DNA of 64,000 nt, taken from assembly GCF_014836715.1 (NCBI RefSeq), contig NZ_JACSQI010000015.1, forward strand, positions 47,866 to 111,865, in the 5' to 3' direction. The notes under the pieces were generated by a model. The model searched no databases. It had not been told where the DNA came from and saw only the letters and a program-made list of their open reading frames with translations. Both the position numbers and the translations under genes were made by a program. The DNA comes from Escherichia whittamii. Lineage in GTDB: Bacteria; Pseudomonadota; Gammaproteobacteria; Enterobacterales; Enterobacteriaceae. Positions 48,182 to 57,070 of this stretch are shown one piece after another; within the stretch, counting starts at the first letter, position 1; each line of letters starts with the position of its first letter.

Positions 48182-49599
48182 TGAGCCAGTCACTGTTTAG
48201 CCAACCGTTGAACGTTATTAACGTCGGCATCGCCATGTTTAGCGATGACCTGAAAAAGCAGCATGTACAAGTGACCCAACTCGACTGGACGCCGCCGGGG
48301 CAGGGCAATATGCAGGTGGTGCAGGCACTGGACAACATTGCCGATTCGCCGCTGGCAGACAAAATCGCCGCCGCTAACCAGCAGGCGCTGGAGCGCATTA
48401 TCCAGTCGCATCCGGTTTTGATCGGCTTTGATCAGGCGATTAACGTGGTGCCGGGTATGACGCCGAAAACCATTCTTCATGCCGGGCCGCCGGTCACCTG
48501 GGAAAAAATGTGCGGCGCGATGAAAGGCGCGGTCACCGGGGCGCTGGTGTTCGAAGGGCTGGCGAAAGATCTCGATGAGGCGGCTGAACTGGCGGCCTCC
48601 GGGGAGATCACTTTCTCGCCGTGCCACGAACACGACTGTGTGGGATCAATGGCGGGCGTCACCTCGGCCTCGATGTTTATGCACATCGTGAAAAACAAAA
48701 CCTACGGCAACGTCGCTTACACCAACATGAGCGAGCAGATGGCGAAGATTTTGCGTATGGGCGCTAACGACCAGAGCGTGATCGACCGCCTCAACTGGAT
48801 GCGCGATGTGCAGGGGCCAATGCTGCGCGACGCCATGAAAATTATTGGTGAGATCGATCTGCGCTTAATGCTGGCGCAGGCGCTGCATATGGGCGATGAG
48901 TGCCATAACCGCAACAACGCCGGGACGACGTTGCTGATTCAGGCGCTGACGCCGGGGATTATTCAGGCAGGTTATTCCGTCGAGCAACAGCGCGAAGTGT
49001 TTGAGTTTGTCGCCAGCAGCGACTACTTCTCCGGCCCGACGTGGATGGCGATGTGTAAAGCGGCGATGGATGCGGCGCACGGCATCGAATACAGCACCGT
49101 GGTCACCACCATGGCGCGTAACGGCGTTGAGTTCGGCCTGCGGGTTAGCGGCCTGCCGGGGCAGTGGTTTACCGGCCCGGCGCAGCAGGTCATCGGCCCG
49201 ATGTTTGCCGGTTATAAGCCGGAAGATTCGGGGCTGGATATCGGCGACAGTGCCATCACCGAAACCTACGGTATTGGCGGATTTGCCATGGCGACCGCGC
49301 CTGCAATCGTCGCGCTGGTGGGCGGCACGGTGGAAGAAGCTATCGATTTTTCTCGTCAGATGCGCGAAATCACTCTTGGCGAAAACCCCAACGTCACCAT
49401 CCCGCTGCTCGGTTTTATGGGCGTGCCGTCGGCTATCGACATCACCCGCGTGGGTAGCAGCGGCATTCTGCCAGTGATCAACACCGCCATTGCTCATAAA
49501 GATGCAGGCGTCGGCATGATTGGCGCGGGCATTGTGCACCCACCATTCGCCTGCTTCGAGAAAGCCATTCTTGGCTGGTGCGAACGTTACGGCGTCTGA
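48181..49599 (+). CDS. yahG: YahG, DUF1116 protein (AllG-like)
   Basis: 472 residues from the ATG at 48181 (MSQSLFSQPLNVINVGIAMF), sharing one base with the yahF stop (TGATG) and preceded by GGGGGAGG. DUF1116 is the family of AllG (YlbE), the third oxamate carbamoyltransferase subunit. Conserved pieces include CHEHDCVGSMAGVTS, ECHNRNNAGTTLL and IVHPPFACFEKA. Confidence 0.92.
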   Translation: MSQSLFSQPLNVINVGIAMFSDDLKKQHVQVTQLDWTPPGQGNMQVVQALDNIADSPLADKIAAANQQALERIIQSHPVLIGFDQAINVVPGMTPKTILHAGPPVTWEKMCGAMKGAVTGALVFEGLAKDLDEAAELAASGEITFSPCHEHDCVGSMAGVTSASMFMHIVKNKTYGNVAYTNMSEQMAKILRMGANDQSVIDRLNWMRDVQGPMLRDAMKIIGEIDLRLMLAQALHMGDECHNRNNAGTTLLIQALTPGIIQAGYSVEQQREVFEFVASSDYFSGPTWMAMCKAAMDAAHGIEYSTVVTTMARNGVEFGLRVSGLPGQWFTGPAQQVIGPMFAGYKPEDSGLDIGDSAITETYGIGGFAMATAPAIVALVGGTVEEAIDFSRQMREITLGENPNVTIPLLGFMGVPSAIDITRVGSSGILPVINTAIAHKDAGVGMIGAGIVHPPFACFEKAILGWCERYGV

Positions 49600-49611
49600 C
49601 CTGCGTGTTTA

Positions 49612-49769
49612 TGCCGGATGCGGCGTGAACGCCTTATCCGGCCTACGAATGGTGCAAGAATCTGTAGGCCTGATAAGCGTAGCGCATCAGGCATTTGTCA
49701 CCATTGCCGGATGCGGCGTGAATGCCTTATCCAGTTTGTAGGCCTGATAAGCGTAGCGCATCAGGCAAT
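49612..49769. repeat. REP cluster (BIME) between yahG and yahI
   Basis: Four alternating REP units: TGCCGGATGCGGCG forward at 49612 and 49707, and inverse units ending GCGCATCAGGCA near 49693 and 49769. K-12 has REP DNA at this point, once annotated as yahH. Confidence 0.88.
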
Positions 49770-49830
49770 TTGGCGTTGGTCATAACCTTACTCTCATAAC
49801 CTCATCACCCTCTGTAGCGGACATAACAAC

Positions 49831-50781
49831 ATGAAAGAACTTGTGGTCGTTGCCATTGGTGGCAACAGCATTATCAAAGATAACGCCAGCCAGTCGATTG
49901 AGCATCAGGCGGAGGCGGTGAAAGCCGTCGCCGATACGGTGCTGGAAATGCTGGCTTCCGATTACGACATTGTGCTGACCCACGGCAACGGGCCGCAGGT
50001 CGGACTGGATTTACGCCGCGCGGAGATTGCCCACGAGCGCGAAGGGCTGCCCTTAACGCCGCTGGCGAACTGTGTGGCGGATACACAAGGCGGCATTGGC
50101 TATCTGATCCAACAGGCGCTGAACAACCGGCTGGCGCGCCACGGCGAGAAAAAAGCCGTCACCGTGGTGACTCAAGTGGAAGTGGATAAAAACGATCCAG
50201 GTTTTGCTCATCCCACCAAGCCCATCGGCGCATTCTTTAGTAACAGCCAGCGTGACCAGTTACAAAAGGCAAACCCTGACTGGCGTTTTGTTGAAGACGC
50301 CGGACGAGGCTATCGCCGCGTGGTCGCCTCGCCGGAACCGAAACGTATTGTTGAAGCACCTGCCATTAAGGCGCTGATCCAACAAGGCTTTGTAGTGATT
50401 GGCGCGGGCGGTGGCGGCATTCCGGTGGTGCGCAGCGAAGCGGGGGATTACCAAAGCGTGGACGCGGTTATCGACAAAGATCTCTCCACCGCGCTACTGG
50501 CCCGCGAAATTCACGCCGACATTCTGGTGATCACCACCGGCGTGGAAAAGGTGTGTATTCACTTTGGCAAACCGCAGCAGCAGGCGCTCGATCGCGTAGA
50601 TATTGCCACCATGACCCGCTATATGCGGGAAGGGCATTTCCCGCCAGGCAGCATGTTGCCAAAAATCATCGCCAGCCTGACGTTCCTGGAACAGGGCGGT
50701 AAAGAAGTGATTATCACCACGCCGGAATGCCTGCCAGCGGCGCTGCGCGGTGAAACGGGCACTCATATTATTAAAACGTAA
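49831..50781 (+). CDS. yahI: YahI, carbamate kinase-like protein
   Basis: 316 residues. Amino-acid-kinase motifs are VVAIGGNSI, LTHGNGPQVG, VIGAGGGGIPVV and DKDLSTALLA, typical of carbamate kinases, which make ATP from ADP and carbamoyl phosphate and release ammonia and CO2. In the allantoin pathway the kinase AllK follows AllFGH, so YahI probably consumes the carbamoyl phosphate made by YahEFG. Confidence 0.93.
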   Translation: MKELVVVAIGGNSIIKDNASQSIEHQAEAVKAVADTVLEMLASDYDIVLTHGNGPQVGLDLRRAEIAHEREGLPLTPLANCVADTQGGIGYLIQQALNNRLARHGEKKAVTVVTQVEVDKNDPGFAHPTKPIGAFFSNSQRDQLQKANPDWRFVEDAGRGYRRVVASPEPKRIVEAPAIKALIQQGFVVIGAGGGGIPVVRSEAGDYQSVDAVIDKDLSTALLAREIHADILVITTGVEKVCIHFGKPQQQALDRVDIATMTRYMREGHFPPGSMLPKIIASLTFLEQGGKEVIITTPECLPAALRGETGTHIIKT

Positions 50782-50790
50782 GGACGTAAG

Positions 50791-52173
50791 ATGAAAGAAA
50801 GCAATAGCCGCCGTGAGTTTCTGAGCCAGAGCGGTAAGATGGTCACCGCCGCCGCGCTGTTTGGTACCTCTGTGCCACTCGCCCATGCGGCGGTCTCTGG
50901 CATCACAAACTGCGAAGCGAATAACACCATGAAAATCACTGACCCGCACTACTATCTCGACAACGTGCTGCTGGAAACCGGTTTTGACTACGAAAACGGC
51001 GTGGCGGTGCAGACCCGCACGGCGCGCCAGACCGTGGAGATTCAGAACGGTAAAATTGTTGCCCTGCGCGAGAACAAGCAACATCCGGACGCCACGCTGC
51101 CGCACTATGACGCTGGCGGTAAGTTGATGCTGCCCACCACCCGCGACATGCACATTCATCTCGACAAAACCTTTTACGGCGGGCCGTGGCGCTCGCTCAA
51201 TCGTCCGGCAGGCACCACCATCCAGGACATGATCGCGCTCGAGCAGAAAATGCTGCCGGAGCTGCAACCGTACACTCAGGAGCGGGCGGAAAAACTGATC
51301 GATTTATTGCAGTCGAAAGGCACCACCATTGCCCGCAGCCACTGCAATATCGAACCGGTTTCCGGCCTGAAAAATCTGCAAAATTTGCAGGCGGTGCTGG
51401 CGCGACGTCAGCCGGGCTTCGAGTGTGAAATTGTCGCCTTCCCGCAGCACGGTTTGCTGTTGTCGAAATCTGAACCCTTAATGCGTGAAGCGATGCAGGC
51501 AGGGGCGCATTACGTCGGCGGGCTGGACCCCACCAGTGTTGATGGCGCGATGGAAAAATCTCTCGATACCATGTTCCAGATTGCGCTGGACTATGACAAA
51601 GGCGTTGATATTCACCTGCACGAAACCACTCCTGCGGGCGTGGCGGCCATCAATTATATGGTTGAAACGGTAGAAAAAACGCCGCAGCTGAAGGGCAAGC
51701 TGACCATCAGCCACGCCTTTGCGCTGGCAACGCTCAACGAGCAACAGGTGGATGAGCTGGCGAATCGCATGGCGGCGCAGCAAATATCTATCGCCTCGAC
51801 GGTGCCGATTGGCACGTTACATATGCCGCTCAAACAGCTGCACGACAAGGGCGTGAAAGTCATGACCGGCACCGACAGCGTTATCGACCACTGGTCGCCT
51901 TACGGCCTGGGAGACATGCTGGAAAAGGCCAATCTGTACGCGCAGCTTTATATTCGTCCCAATGAGCAGAACCTCTCCCGTTCGCTGTTTTTAGCCACTG
52001 GTGATGTATTGCCGCTGAATGAAAAAGGCGAGCGTGTCTGGCCAAAAGCGCAGGATGACGCCAGCTTTGTGCTGGTGGACGCCTCCTGTTCCGCCGAGGC
52101 GGTAGCGCGTATTTCACCGCGCACGGCAACGTTCCATAAAGGGCAACTGGTGTGGGGGCGTGTGGCAGAGTGA
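50791..52173 (+). CDS. yahJ: YahJ, amidohydrolase/deaminase with Tat-like signal
   Basis: 460 residues. A twin-arginine pattern NSRREFLSQSG, a hydrophobic stretch (VTAAALFGTSVPLAHA) and a cleavage-like site suggest export by Tat; the K-12 protein is the same. The metal-dependent amidohydrolase fold has TRDMHIHLDKTFYGG, HCNIEPVSG, IHLHETTPAG, SHAFALATL and MTGTDSVID, close to cytosine deaminase. It could open or deaminate a ring to supply YahEFGI. It begins 9 bases after yahI. Confidence 0.92.
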   Translation: MKESNSRREFLSQSGKMVTAAALFGTSVPLAHAAVSGITNCEANNTMKITDPHYYLDNVLLETGFDYENGVAVQTRTARQTVEIQNGKIVALRENKQHPDATLPHYDAGGKLMLPTTRDMHIHLDKTFYGGPWRSLNRPAGTTIQDMIALEQKMLPELQPYTQERAEKLIDLLQSKGTTIARSHCNIEPVSGLKNLQNLQAVLARRQPGFECEIVAFPQHGLLLSKSEPLMREAMQAGAHYVGGLDPTSVDGAMEKSLDTMFQIALDYDKGVDIHLHETTPAGVAAINYMVETVEKTPQLKGKLTISHAFALATLNEQQVDELANRMAAQQISIASTVPIGTLHMPLKQLHDKGVKVMTGTDSVIDHWSPYGLGDMLEKANLYAQLYIRPNEQNLSRSLFLATGDVLPLNEKGERVWPKAQDDASFVLVDASCSAEAVARISPRTATFHKGQLVWGRVAE

Positions 52174-52327
52174 TATGCATTTGAAATGTCTGCAACGGTG
52201 AGTCGTAAGAGATTTATAGCCCCAGGGAGTGGGGCAGCCTGAATACAGGGTTGTTGGCCTTGATTCTCCTGAGCCGGAGAAATTATGAATGACACCGCTA
52301 ACCACACCGCAAATATTGCGAGCCGCC
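52174..52327 (+). other. Island boundary with a truncated gene start
   Basis: GGAGA (52275-52279) and an ATG at 52285 open MNDTANHTANIASRLKHPAT, but homologous sequence is not recognisable past about 52325, where the minus-strand island gene ends. This looks like the first codons of a lost gene downstream of yahJ. GCCCC/GGGGC (52218-52235) forms a small hairpin after yahJ. Confidence 0.4.
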
Positions 52328-54193
52328 TTAAGCATCCGGCAACGCATAACACTTCACTGGTTTACCGTCTTTCATTTCCACCAACATGCGGCTGGTCTGC
52401 AACGGCTTGTCCAGCATATTTTGCTGGAATTGGTCGAACGCCTGGCGAGCTTCCTTAATTGCTACTTTTTGCGGCATTAAGCGGTTATTGCACCATTTTC
52501 GCAAAATGACTTTATTGGCGCTGGTGGTATTCGCCTGTTCCGCTACGGCGCTGATGCTATCAATTCGTGACTGTAATTGTTTTTCTACCTTGCTGATAAC
52601 CGTATCGAACTGCGCGTAATGATGTTCTATAGCCTGCTGGCGGCGCTCTACCAGCATCGTCTGACCCTCACTATGGCTGACCAGATGCAATGCTTGCCCG
52701 CGTACCTTCATCGCTAAATCCCACTCCATCGTCCGTTCTTCGATAATTTTTTGTTGCGCCTGAATTTTACTGGTGATTGTTGCGCTACTGAAAAAACTGC
52801 CGTCATTTATAGAGGCTACCTTCTCGCCAGCAAAGGCAATATCCGTCAGTAGATGATCCTGGAGTGTTGAAAAATCCTTTTCGATAGCTTCAAGCATTTG
52901 CCGTATTTCTGGCGAAGATTGCCCCTCAATGACGACAGGCGTGATTTGCTGTAAATACTGAATAGCGCCGACAATTTCAGATTTGCGGGCATTGTTCTGG
53001 AATGCAGAAATCTCCCGAATAGTTTCAATTATCTGCGTTAGTTTGTTGCTGATATCTGCCAGATGTTTTTGCGCCAGTATCGCCGAGGCGACATTCAGTA
53101 ATATGCCGGCATTGACCAATTGATTCAGTTTGTCAGGGTTCAGCAAAACTGCGTGCGCTTTAATCCCTTTTTCCCCGAGGCTGAAGCCACGATATCCCGA
53201 GCCATCTTTCACTTTCGCCAGTGCGCCATCAATAATAACTTCCATATAGTGATGACTGGCAATATGGGCGGCGGTGGCGAGCGAAGGAAGCGTCTGTAAG
53301 AGTGGGCCTAACCGTGAAATTTCAGTAATGTCATGCCGTACCAGAGTGTCGGGATGGGTAATTTTATTTAAAGCGATAGACGATACAGTTAAAACGCGCT
53401 GCGACTTTTCATTTTCAAACACCCAGCGATTGTCATAGTTTGCGGTTGAAATTGTCGTTGATGATACCGATTCGCTCAGACGGTGATGGCGGGAATTTTT
53501 TAAGCGAATCCAGGCAATTTGCACCACACAGGGCAAGGTGATCCGAAACGCCGGGTTGGAAATATCATAAGCGGTATATAAGCCGGTGAGGGCTAACCCG
53601 ACAGGACCGGTGAGAACGCCCAACACGCGACCTATCCCCAGACCCGCAATGAGCGGTAGTGCCTTCCCCGTGGCGATCTGCGCCAGACCGCTTGCTACCA
53701 TTGCCGCACGTTGCAAAAGTGGCAGCTCCATACGTGACAGCTTATCCAGGCTGATACTGGTGTTAATTCCCATATCGCGGAGAAGCTGACGGCGATCGTC
53801 ATCTGACATTTTGCTCCAGGATGAAGCGAAAACGGCATCAATAATCAGTGATTCTTTTTCTTTTACCGGGGCATTTTTCGCGACTTTGATTTTCAGATGG
53901 CTGGCGACATCGTCAACTATTTCGCTATAGCTAACGCCATTGCGTCGGAACAGATTCATTACGGTGTTACCGCCAAAATGTTGCAGTTCGCGAATCAGCA
54001 AACGCAATGTTTCCTCATCAACAGCTTCGCTATTTTTACCATCGCGCAAGGCCTTTTTAACGCGGTCAGACTGGGAAAAATTAAATTTTCCGTCTGGCGT
54101 AATGTAATCAATCAGCAGATCGATATCGTTTTTGTCGGCGTTCAGTAGCAGAGCAACCAGCGTTTCATCGCCCTTAATGTCAATCTCACTCAT
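52328..54193 (-). CDS. Large YaaW-like (UPF0174/DUF3944) protein divergent from Zorya
   Basis: 621 residues. Residues 65-235 resemble YaaW: LIRELQHFGGNTVMNLFRRNGVSYSEIV, then KMSDDDRRQLLRDMG, and a glycine-rich hydrophobic stretch (LPLIAGLGIGRVLGVLTGPVGLALTGLYTAY, about 178-209) that may enter a membrane, ending FRITLPCVVQIAW. YaaW itself is about 237 residues; the 380-residue extension here is mostly helical with coiled-coil potential (LADISNKLTQIIETIREI, VEKQLQSRIDSISAVAEQA). No known catalytic motif is evident. It shares a 310-base intergenic region with zorA, so it could be an accessory or independent defence gene. Confidence 0.65.
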   Translation of the reverse strand: MSEIDIKGDETLVALLLNADKNDIDLLIDYITPDGKFNFSQSDRVKKALRDGKNSEAVDEETLRLLIRELQHFGGNTVMNLFRRNGVSYSEIVDDVASHLKIKVAKNAPVKEKESLIIDAVFASSWSKMSDDDRRQLLRDMGINTSISLDKLSRMELPLLQRAAMVASGLAQIATGKALPLIAGLGIGRVLGVLTGPVGLALTGLYTAYDISNPAFRITLPCVVQIAWIRLKNSRHHRLSESVSSTTISTANYDNRWVFENEKSQRVLTVSSIALNKITHPDTLVRHDITEISRLGPLLQTLPSLATAAHIASHHYMEVIIDGALAKVKDGSGYRGFSLGEKGIKAHAVLLNPDKLNQLVNAGILLNVASAILAQKHLADISNKLTQIIETIREISAFQNNARKSEIVGAIQYLQQITPVVIEGQSSPEIRQMLEAIEKDFSTLQDHLLTDIAFAGEKVASINDGSFFSSATITSKIQAQQKIIEERTMEWDLAMKVRGQALHLVSHSEGQTMLVERRQQAIEHHYAQFDTVISKVEKQLQSRIDSISAVAEQANTTSANKVILRKWCNNRLMPQKVAIKEARQAFDQFQQNMLDKPLQTSRMLVEMKDGKPVKCYALPDA

Positions 54194-54256
54194 TTAATTG
54201 TCTCATTGAATAGTGACTGGACGTTATTAGAAGCAGCGCGCCCCATGAAAAAGTTT

Positions 54257-54361
54257 CATACGTAAGTCTGGCGGCGAAAAAATAAAATCCCCAATCTTTG
54301 TGTCATAAAGCATAAATTCTGTGAATTATTTTCGCCAAGCGATTTAAATTTCTTACGTATG
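54257..54361. promoter_or_regulatory. Two inverted copies of a TACGTA-centred site between the divergent island genes
   Basis: CATACGTAAG (54257-54266) and CTTACGTATG (54352-54361) are exact inverse copies, 85 bases apart, each with the palindromic core TACGTA. They lie between the two divergent start codons and upstream of the zorA promoter. They are good candidates for regulator binding; the regulator is unknown and not encoded next to them. Confidence 0.5.
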
Positions 54362-54399
54362 CGTGTGATCAATGTTTTTGTGAGATATATAACGTTTTA

Positions 54400-54430
54400 T
54401 TGATGTAAAAATCGAGACTTTTCCTATAAT
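54400..54430 (+). promoter_or_regulatory. Candidate zorA promoter
   Basis: A consensus TATAAT at 54425-54430 with TTGATG 19 bases upstream (54400-54405). Spacing is longer than ideal. The mRNA would begin near 54437, about 67 bases before zorA. Confidence 0.5.
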
Positions 54431-54503
54431 GAGCGGGCGATTTTTTTCCTTGCTGGTGATGTTCTGCCCTGCAAATTTCTTTTCCTTCACTCAAGGTATT
54501 TAG

Positions 54504-57059
54504 ATGTTTTCGCTGACTTCGTTCCTCGACACGTTAACCTCTGTTAATCCAGAAAATGTGCCGATTTATGTCGCTATTGTGGTTGGGGTTTTGTTGTTGG
54601 GTTTCATTGTCCGTTACGCTATTCCTTCATTTAGGGTTTCAGCGCGCTTTAAACAAAAAACGAAAGCAATTCGGGGACTTGGCAATGAAAAACCGGCACA
54701 ACAACTCGAAAAATTAGACGCGTTATTCTCTGATAAATTTTTTGCGCACCCCTGGAGCGAATTTAAAGAGTCTCTACATCGCCAGTTTGAGTTTGATGAA
54801 AATAGCGGGCAAAAAAAAATTAGCGCCATTCGCTCAACGGCTCCAGCGTCAGCATGGTTTACGGAACCGTTATTAGTCGAAATTCCTCTCTATACGGAAG
54901 CGTTTAAACATCTCCCAGGCATCCTGACCGGAATTGGGATCATCGGCACCTTTTCGGGGCTGATGATTGGTTTGCACCATTTTGACCCCAGTACGCCAGA
55001 GCAGGTCAGCGCCAGCGTCGCTAACCTTTTACGCGACGTTCTGTATGCGTTTTTAGGTTCGGCGTTTGCTATTACGTTCTCCATTCTGGTCACTATGTTT
55101 GAAAAATGGCGACTGGCGCAATGCTATAAAAACCTTGAACTCCTTACCGCCAGCATTGACCAGCTTTTTGAGGGGGGCGTCGGTGAAGATTACCTTTCGC
55201 AGCTTCTTTCCAGTACTAAAGAAAACACTACCCATGCGAGGCAACTTAAGGATGGCCTGGTTACTGACCTGCGCGAAATGCTGCAAAACCTGGTGGATAG
55301 CCAGATGCGGGAAAATCAAAAGCTGGCAGAGACATTATCAACAACATACCGCGAGTCAGGCCAACAATTTGCTGAACAGGTCAGTGGCGCTATCGAAACC
55401 AGTCTGAAAAATCCGCTGGATAAAATTGCTGGCGTGGTGCAAACCGCCTCCGGCGATCAGAGCCATCGTGTGCAGTCGATGCTGGAGAACGTCCTGACTG
55501 CCTTTATGAGCAAAATGGATAACACCTTTGGTCAGCAGTTCACCACCATGCAGGAGATGATGGGGCGTTCAGTGGAAGCCATTCAGTCTATGCAAAGCGG
55601 CTTCTCAACGTTGTTGCAGGATATGCGTCAGGCCGGGGATGACTCACGTCAGGGCAGCGCGCAACTGATCTCTCAACTGTTAAGCGAAATGAAAAGCGGT
55701 CAGCAGGAGATGCAGGCAGGGATGAATGAGATGCTGCGCAGCTTGCAGGAGTCCGTTGCCCGTATTGGCGCAGAAGGCGAAGGCGCGGGCGAACGGATGG
55801 CGCAACAACTGGAAAAAATCTTTGCCGACAGCGAAGCGCGTGAAAAAGCGATGGCGGAACAGATGCGCGCGTTTATTGAGGCTATCCAGTCCAGTGTTCA
55901 GCAAGGGCAAAATGAAACCATGGAGAAAATGGCGGCTTCCGTGGATACGCTTGGCAGCCATATGGCGACGCTCTTTGCACAGCTGGAAAATGGTCAGCAG
56001 CAACTTAATCAGCAGCAAAATCAGGCGCAAAATCTGTTGATGGGCAATATGAGCAAAGGTGTCGAAACGCTGACGCAAAACCTGGCGGGCGTATTCAGCC
56101 AACTGGAGTCCGGGCAAAAACAGATGAGCCAGACTCAGGAACAGGGGCAACGCGTGTTGCATGAAGAGACTCAGCTGCTTCTGGCACGTAGCGAAGCGCG
56201 TGAGCAGGCGGCGACTGAGCAACAACAACAGTTTATGACGTCGTTACAGCAAACCATGCACTCCGGTCAGGATGCCCTGCGAGAGAAAATGACCAGCGGT
56301 ATCGATCACCTGGGTAGCCAACTTGGCAACCTGTTTGGGCAACTGGAAGAAGGTCAGAAGTCGCTCAGTCAGCAACAGCAATCAGCGCAGAGTGCGTTAC
56401 AACAGGAAGCGCAGCGAATCATTGGTCAACTTGAAAGTCAGGTTGAGTCGCTGATGCAGATGCTGCGTGAACAGCAATCGGCTTCTGGCGAGCTGCTGCA
56501 ACGGATGGCGCAAAGCACCACGCGCCATCTGGAACAGATACAAACAGGAGCCGATAAAATGCGCGTGGCTGCCGACCGCTTTGAAGCTGCGGGCGATCGT
56601 GTCGCCGAGGCTAATCAGTTGACCGCCGAGGTGCTCAATGGCACGCAACAGGCGGGACGTACTCTTTCCAGCGCCAGCGCGGAGTTGGGGGCATTGATTG
56701 CCGATTATCGTAATACTCGCGAAGTCGTGGCGAATGCCATAACGGCACTCGAAACGCTGATTAATCGTAGCCATGATGAACAATCATCGCGCAGCCGTTT
56801 TGTTGACGATCTGAAGGCGTATTCTGAACGCCTGCAACAATATAACCGCGAGGCCCAGGAGTTCCTGCATAACATTGCCGAGGTGATGGGAACCAGTTTT
56901 GAATCCTTTACGACCGGAGTGGAAAACGGCCTGAATCGTTCACTGCAGGAGATGGATACGCAACTGACTAAAGCGGCGGGAGCCTTAAGTTCTTCGGTTG
57001 AGATTATCGGTGAAAGCGTGGATACACTGGAAACAGTACTCCGTCATCGTCGCGCGTAA
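54504..57059 (+). CDS. zorA: ZorA: MotA/ExbB-like channel with long cytoplasmic tail (Zorya type I)
   Basis: 851 residues. Three membrane helices are visible: about 17-39 (VPIYVAIVVGVLLLGFIVRY), 133-155 (LPGILTGIGIIGTFSGLMIG) and 173-196 (FLGSAFAITFSILVTMF). The MotA/TolQ/ExbB fold spans 1-230. The remaining 600 residues are a glutamine-rich coiled coil with three repeats of about 105 residues (GQxxMQ, LFAQLENGQQQLNQQQ, VFSQLESGQKQMSQTQ, LFGQLEEGQKSLSQQQ). In published structures five ZorA and two ZorB form a proton-driven motor whose tail signals phage entry to effectors. First gene of zorABCD. Confidence 0.93.
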   Translation: MFSLTSFLDTLTSVNPENVPIYVAIVVGVLLLGFIVRYAIPSFRVSARFKQKTKAIRGLGNEKPAQQLEKLDALFSDKFFAHPWSEFKESLHRQFEFDENSGQKKISAIRSTAPASAWFTEPLLVEIPLYTEAFKHLPGILTGIGIIGTFSGLMIGLHHFDPSTPEQVSASVANLLRDVLYAFLGSAFAITFSILVTMFEKWRLAQCYKNLELLTASIDQLFEGGVGEDYLSQLLSSTKENTTHARQLKDGLVTDLREMLQNLVDSQMRENQKLAETLSTTYRESGQQFAEQVSGAIETSLKNPLDKIAGVVQTASGDQSHRVQSMLENVLTAFMSKMDNTFGQQFTTMQEMMGRSVEAIQSMQSGFSTLLQDMRQAGDDSRQGSAQLISQLLSEMKSGQQEMQAGMNEMLRSLQESVARIGAEGEGAGERMAQQLEKIFADSEAREKAMAEQMRAFIEAIQSSVQQGQNETMEKMAASVDTLGSHMATLFAQLENGQQQLNQQQNQAQNLLMGNMSKGVETLTQNLAGVFSQLESGQKQMSQTQEQGQRVLHEETQLLLARSEAREQAATEQQQQFMTSLQQTMHSGQDALREKMTSGIDHLGSQLGNLFGQLEEGQKSLSQQQQSAQSALQQEAQRIIGQLESQVESLMQMLREQQSASGELLQRMAQSTTRHLEQIQTGADKMRVAADRFEAAGDRVAEANQLTAEVLNGTQQAGRTLSSASAELGALIADYRNTREVVANAITALETLINRSHDEQSSRSRFVDDLKAYSERLQQYNREAQEFLHNIAEVMGTSFESFTTGVENGLNRSLQEMDTQLTKAAGALSSSVEIIGESVDTLETVLRHRRA

Positions 57060-57070
57060 GGAACAGGCTG

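Noticed and set aside
49612..49769. Regular short repeats suggesting CRISPR
   Set aside because: Units are alternating inverted REP sequences with the usual palindromes; no cas genes in the window.
55600..56400. Repeated blocks within zorA taken as DNA tandem repeats or CRISPR-like
   Set aside because: They are diverged protein-level repeats of the ZorA coiled coil, not DNA repeats.
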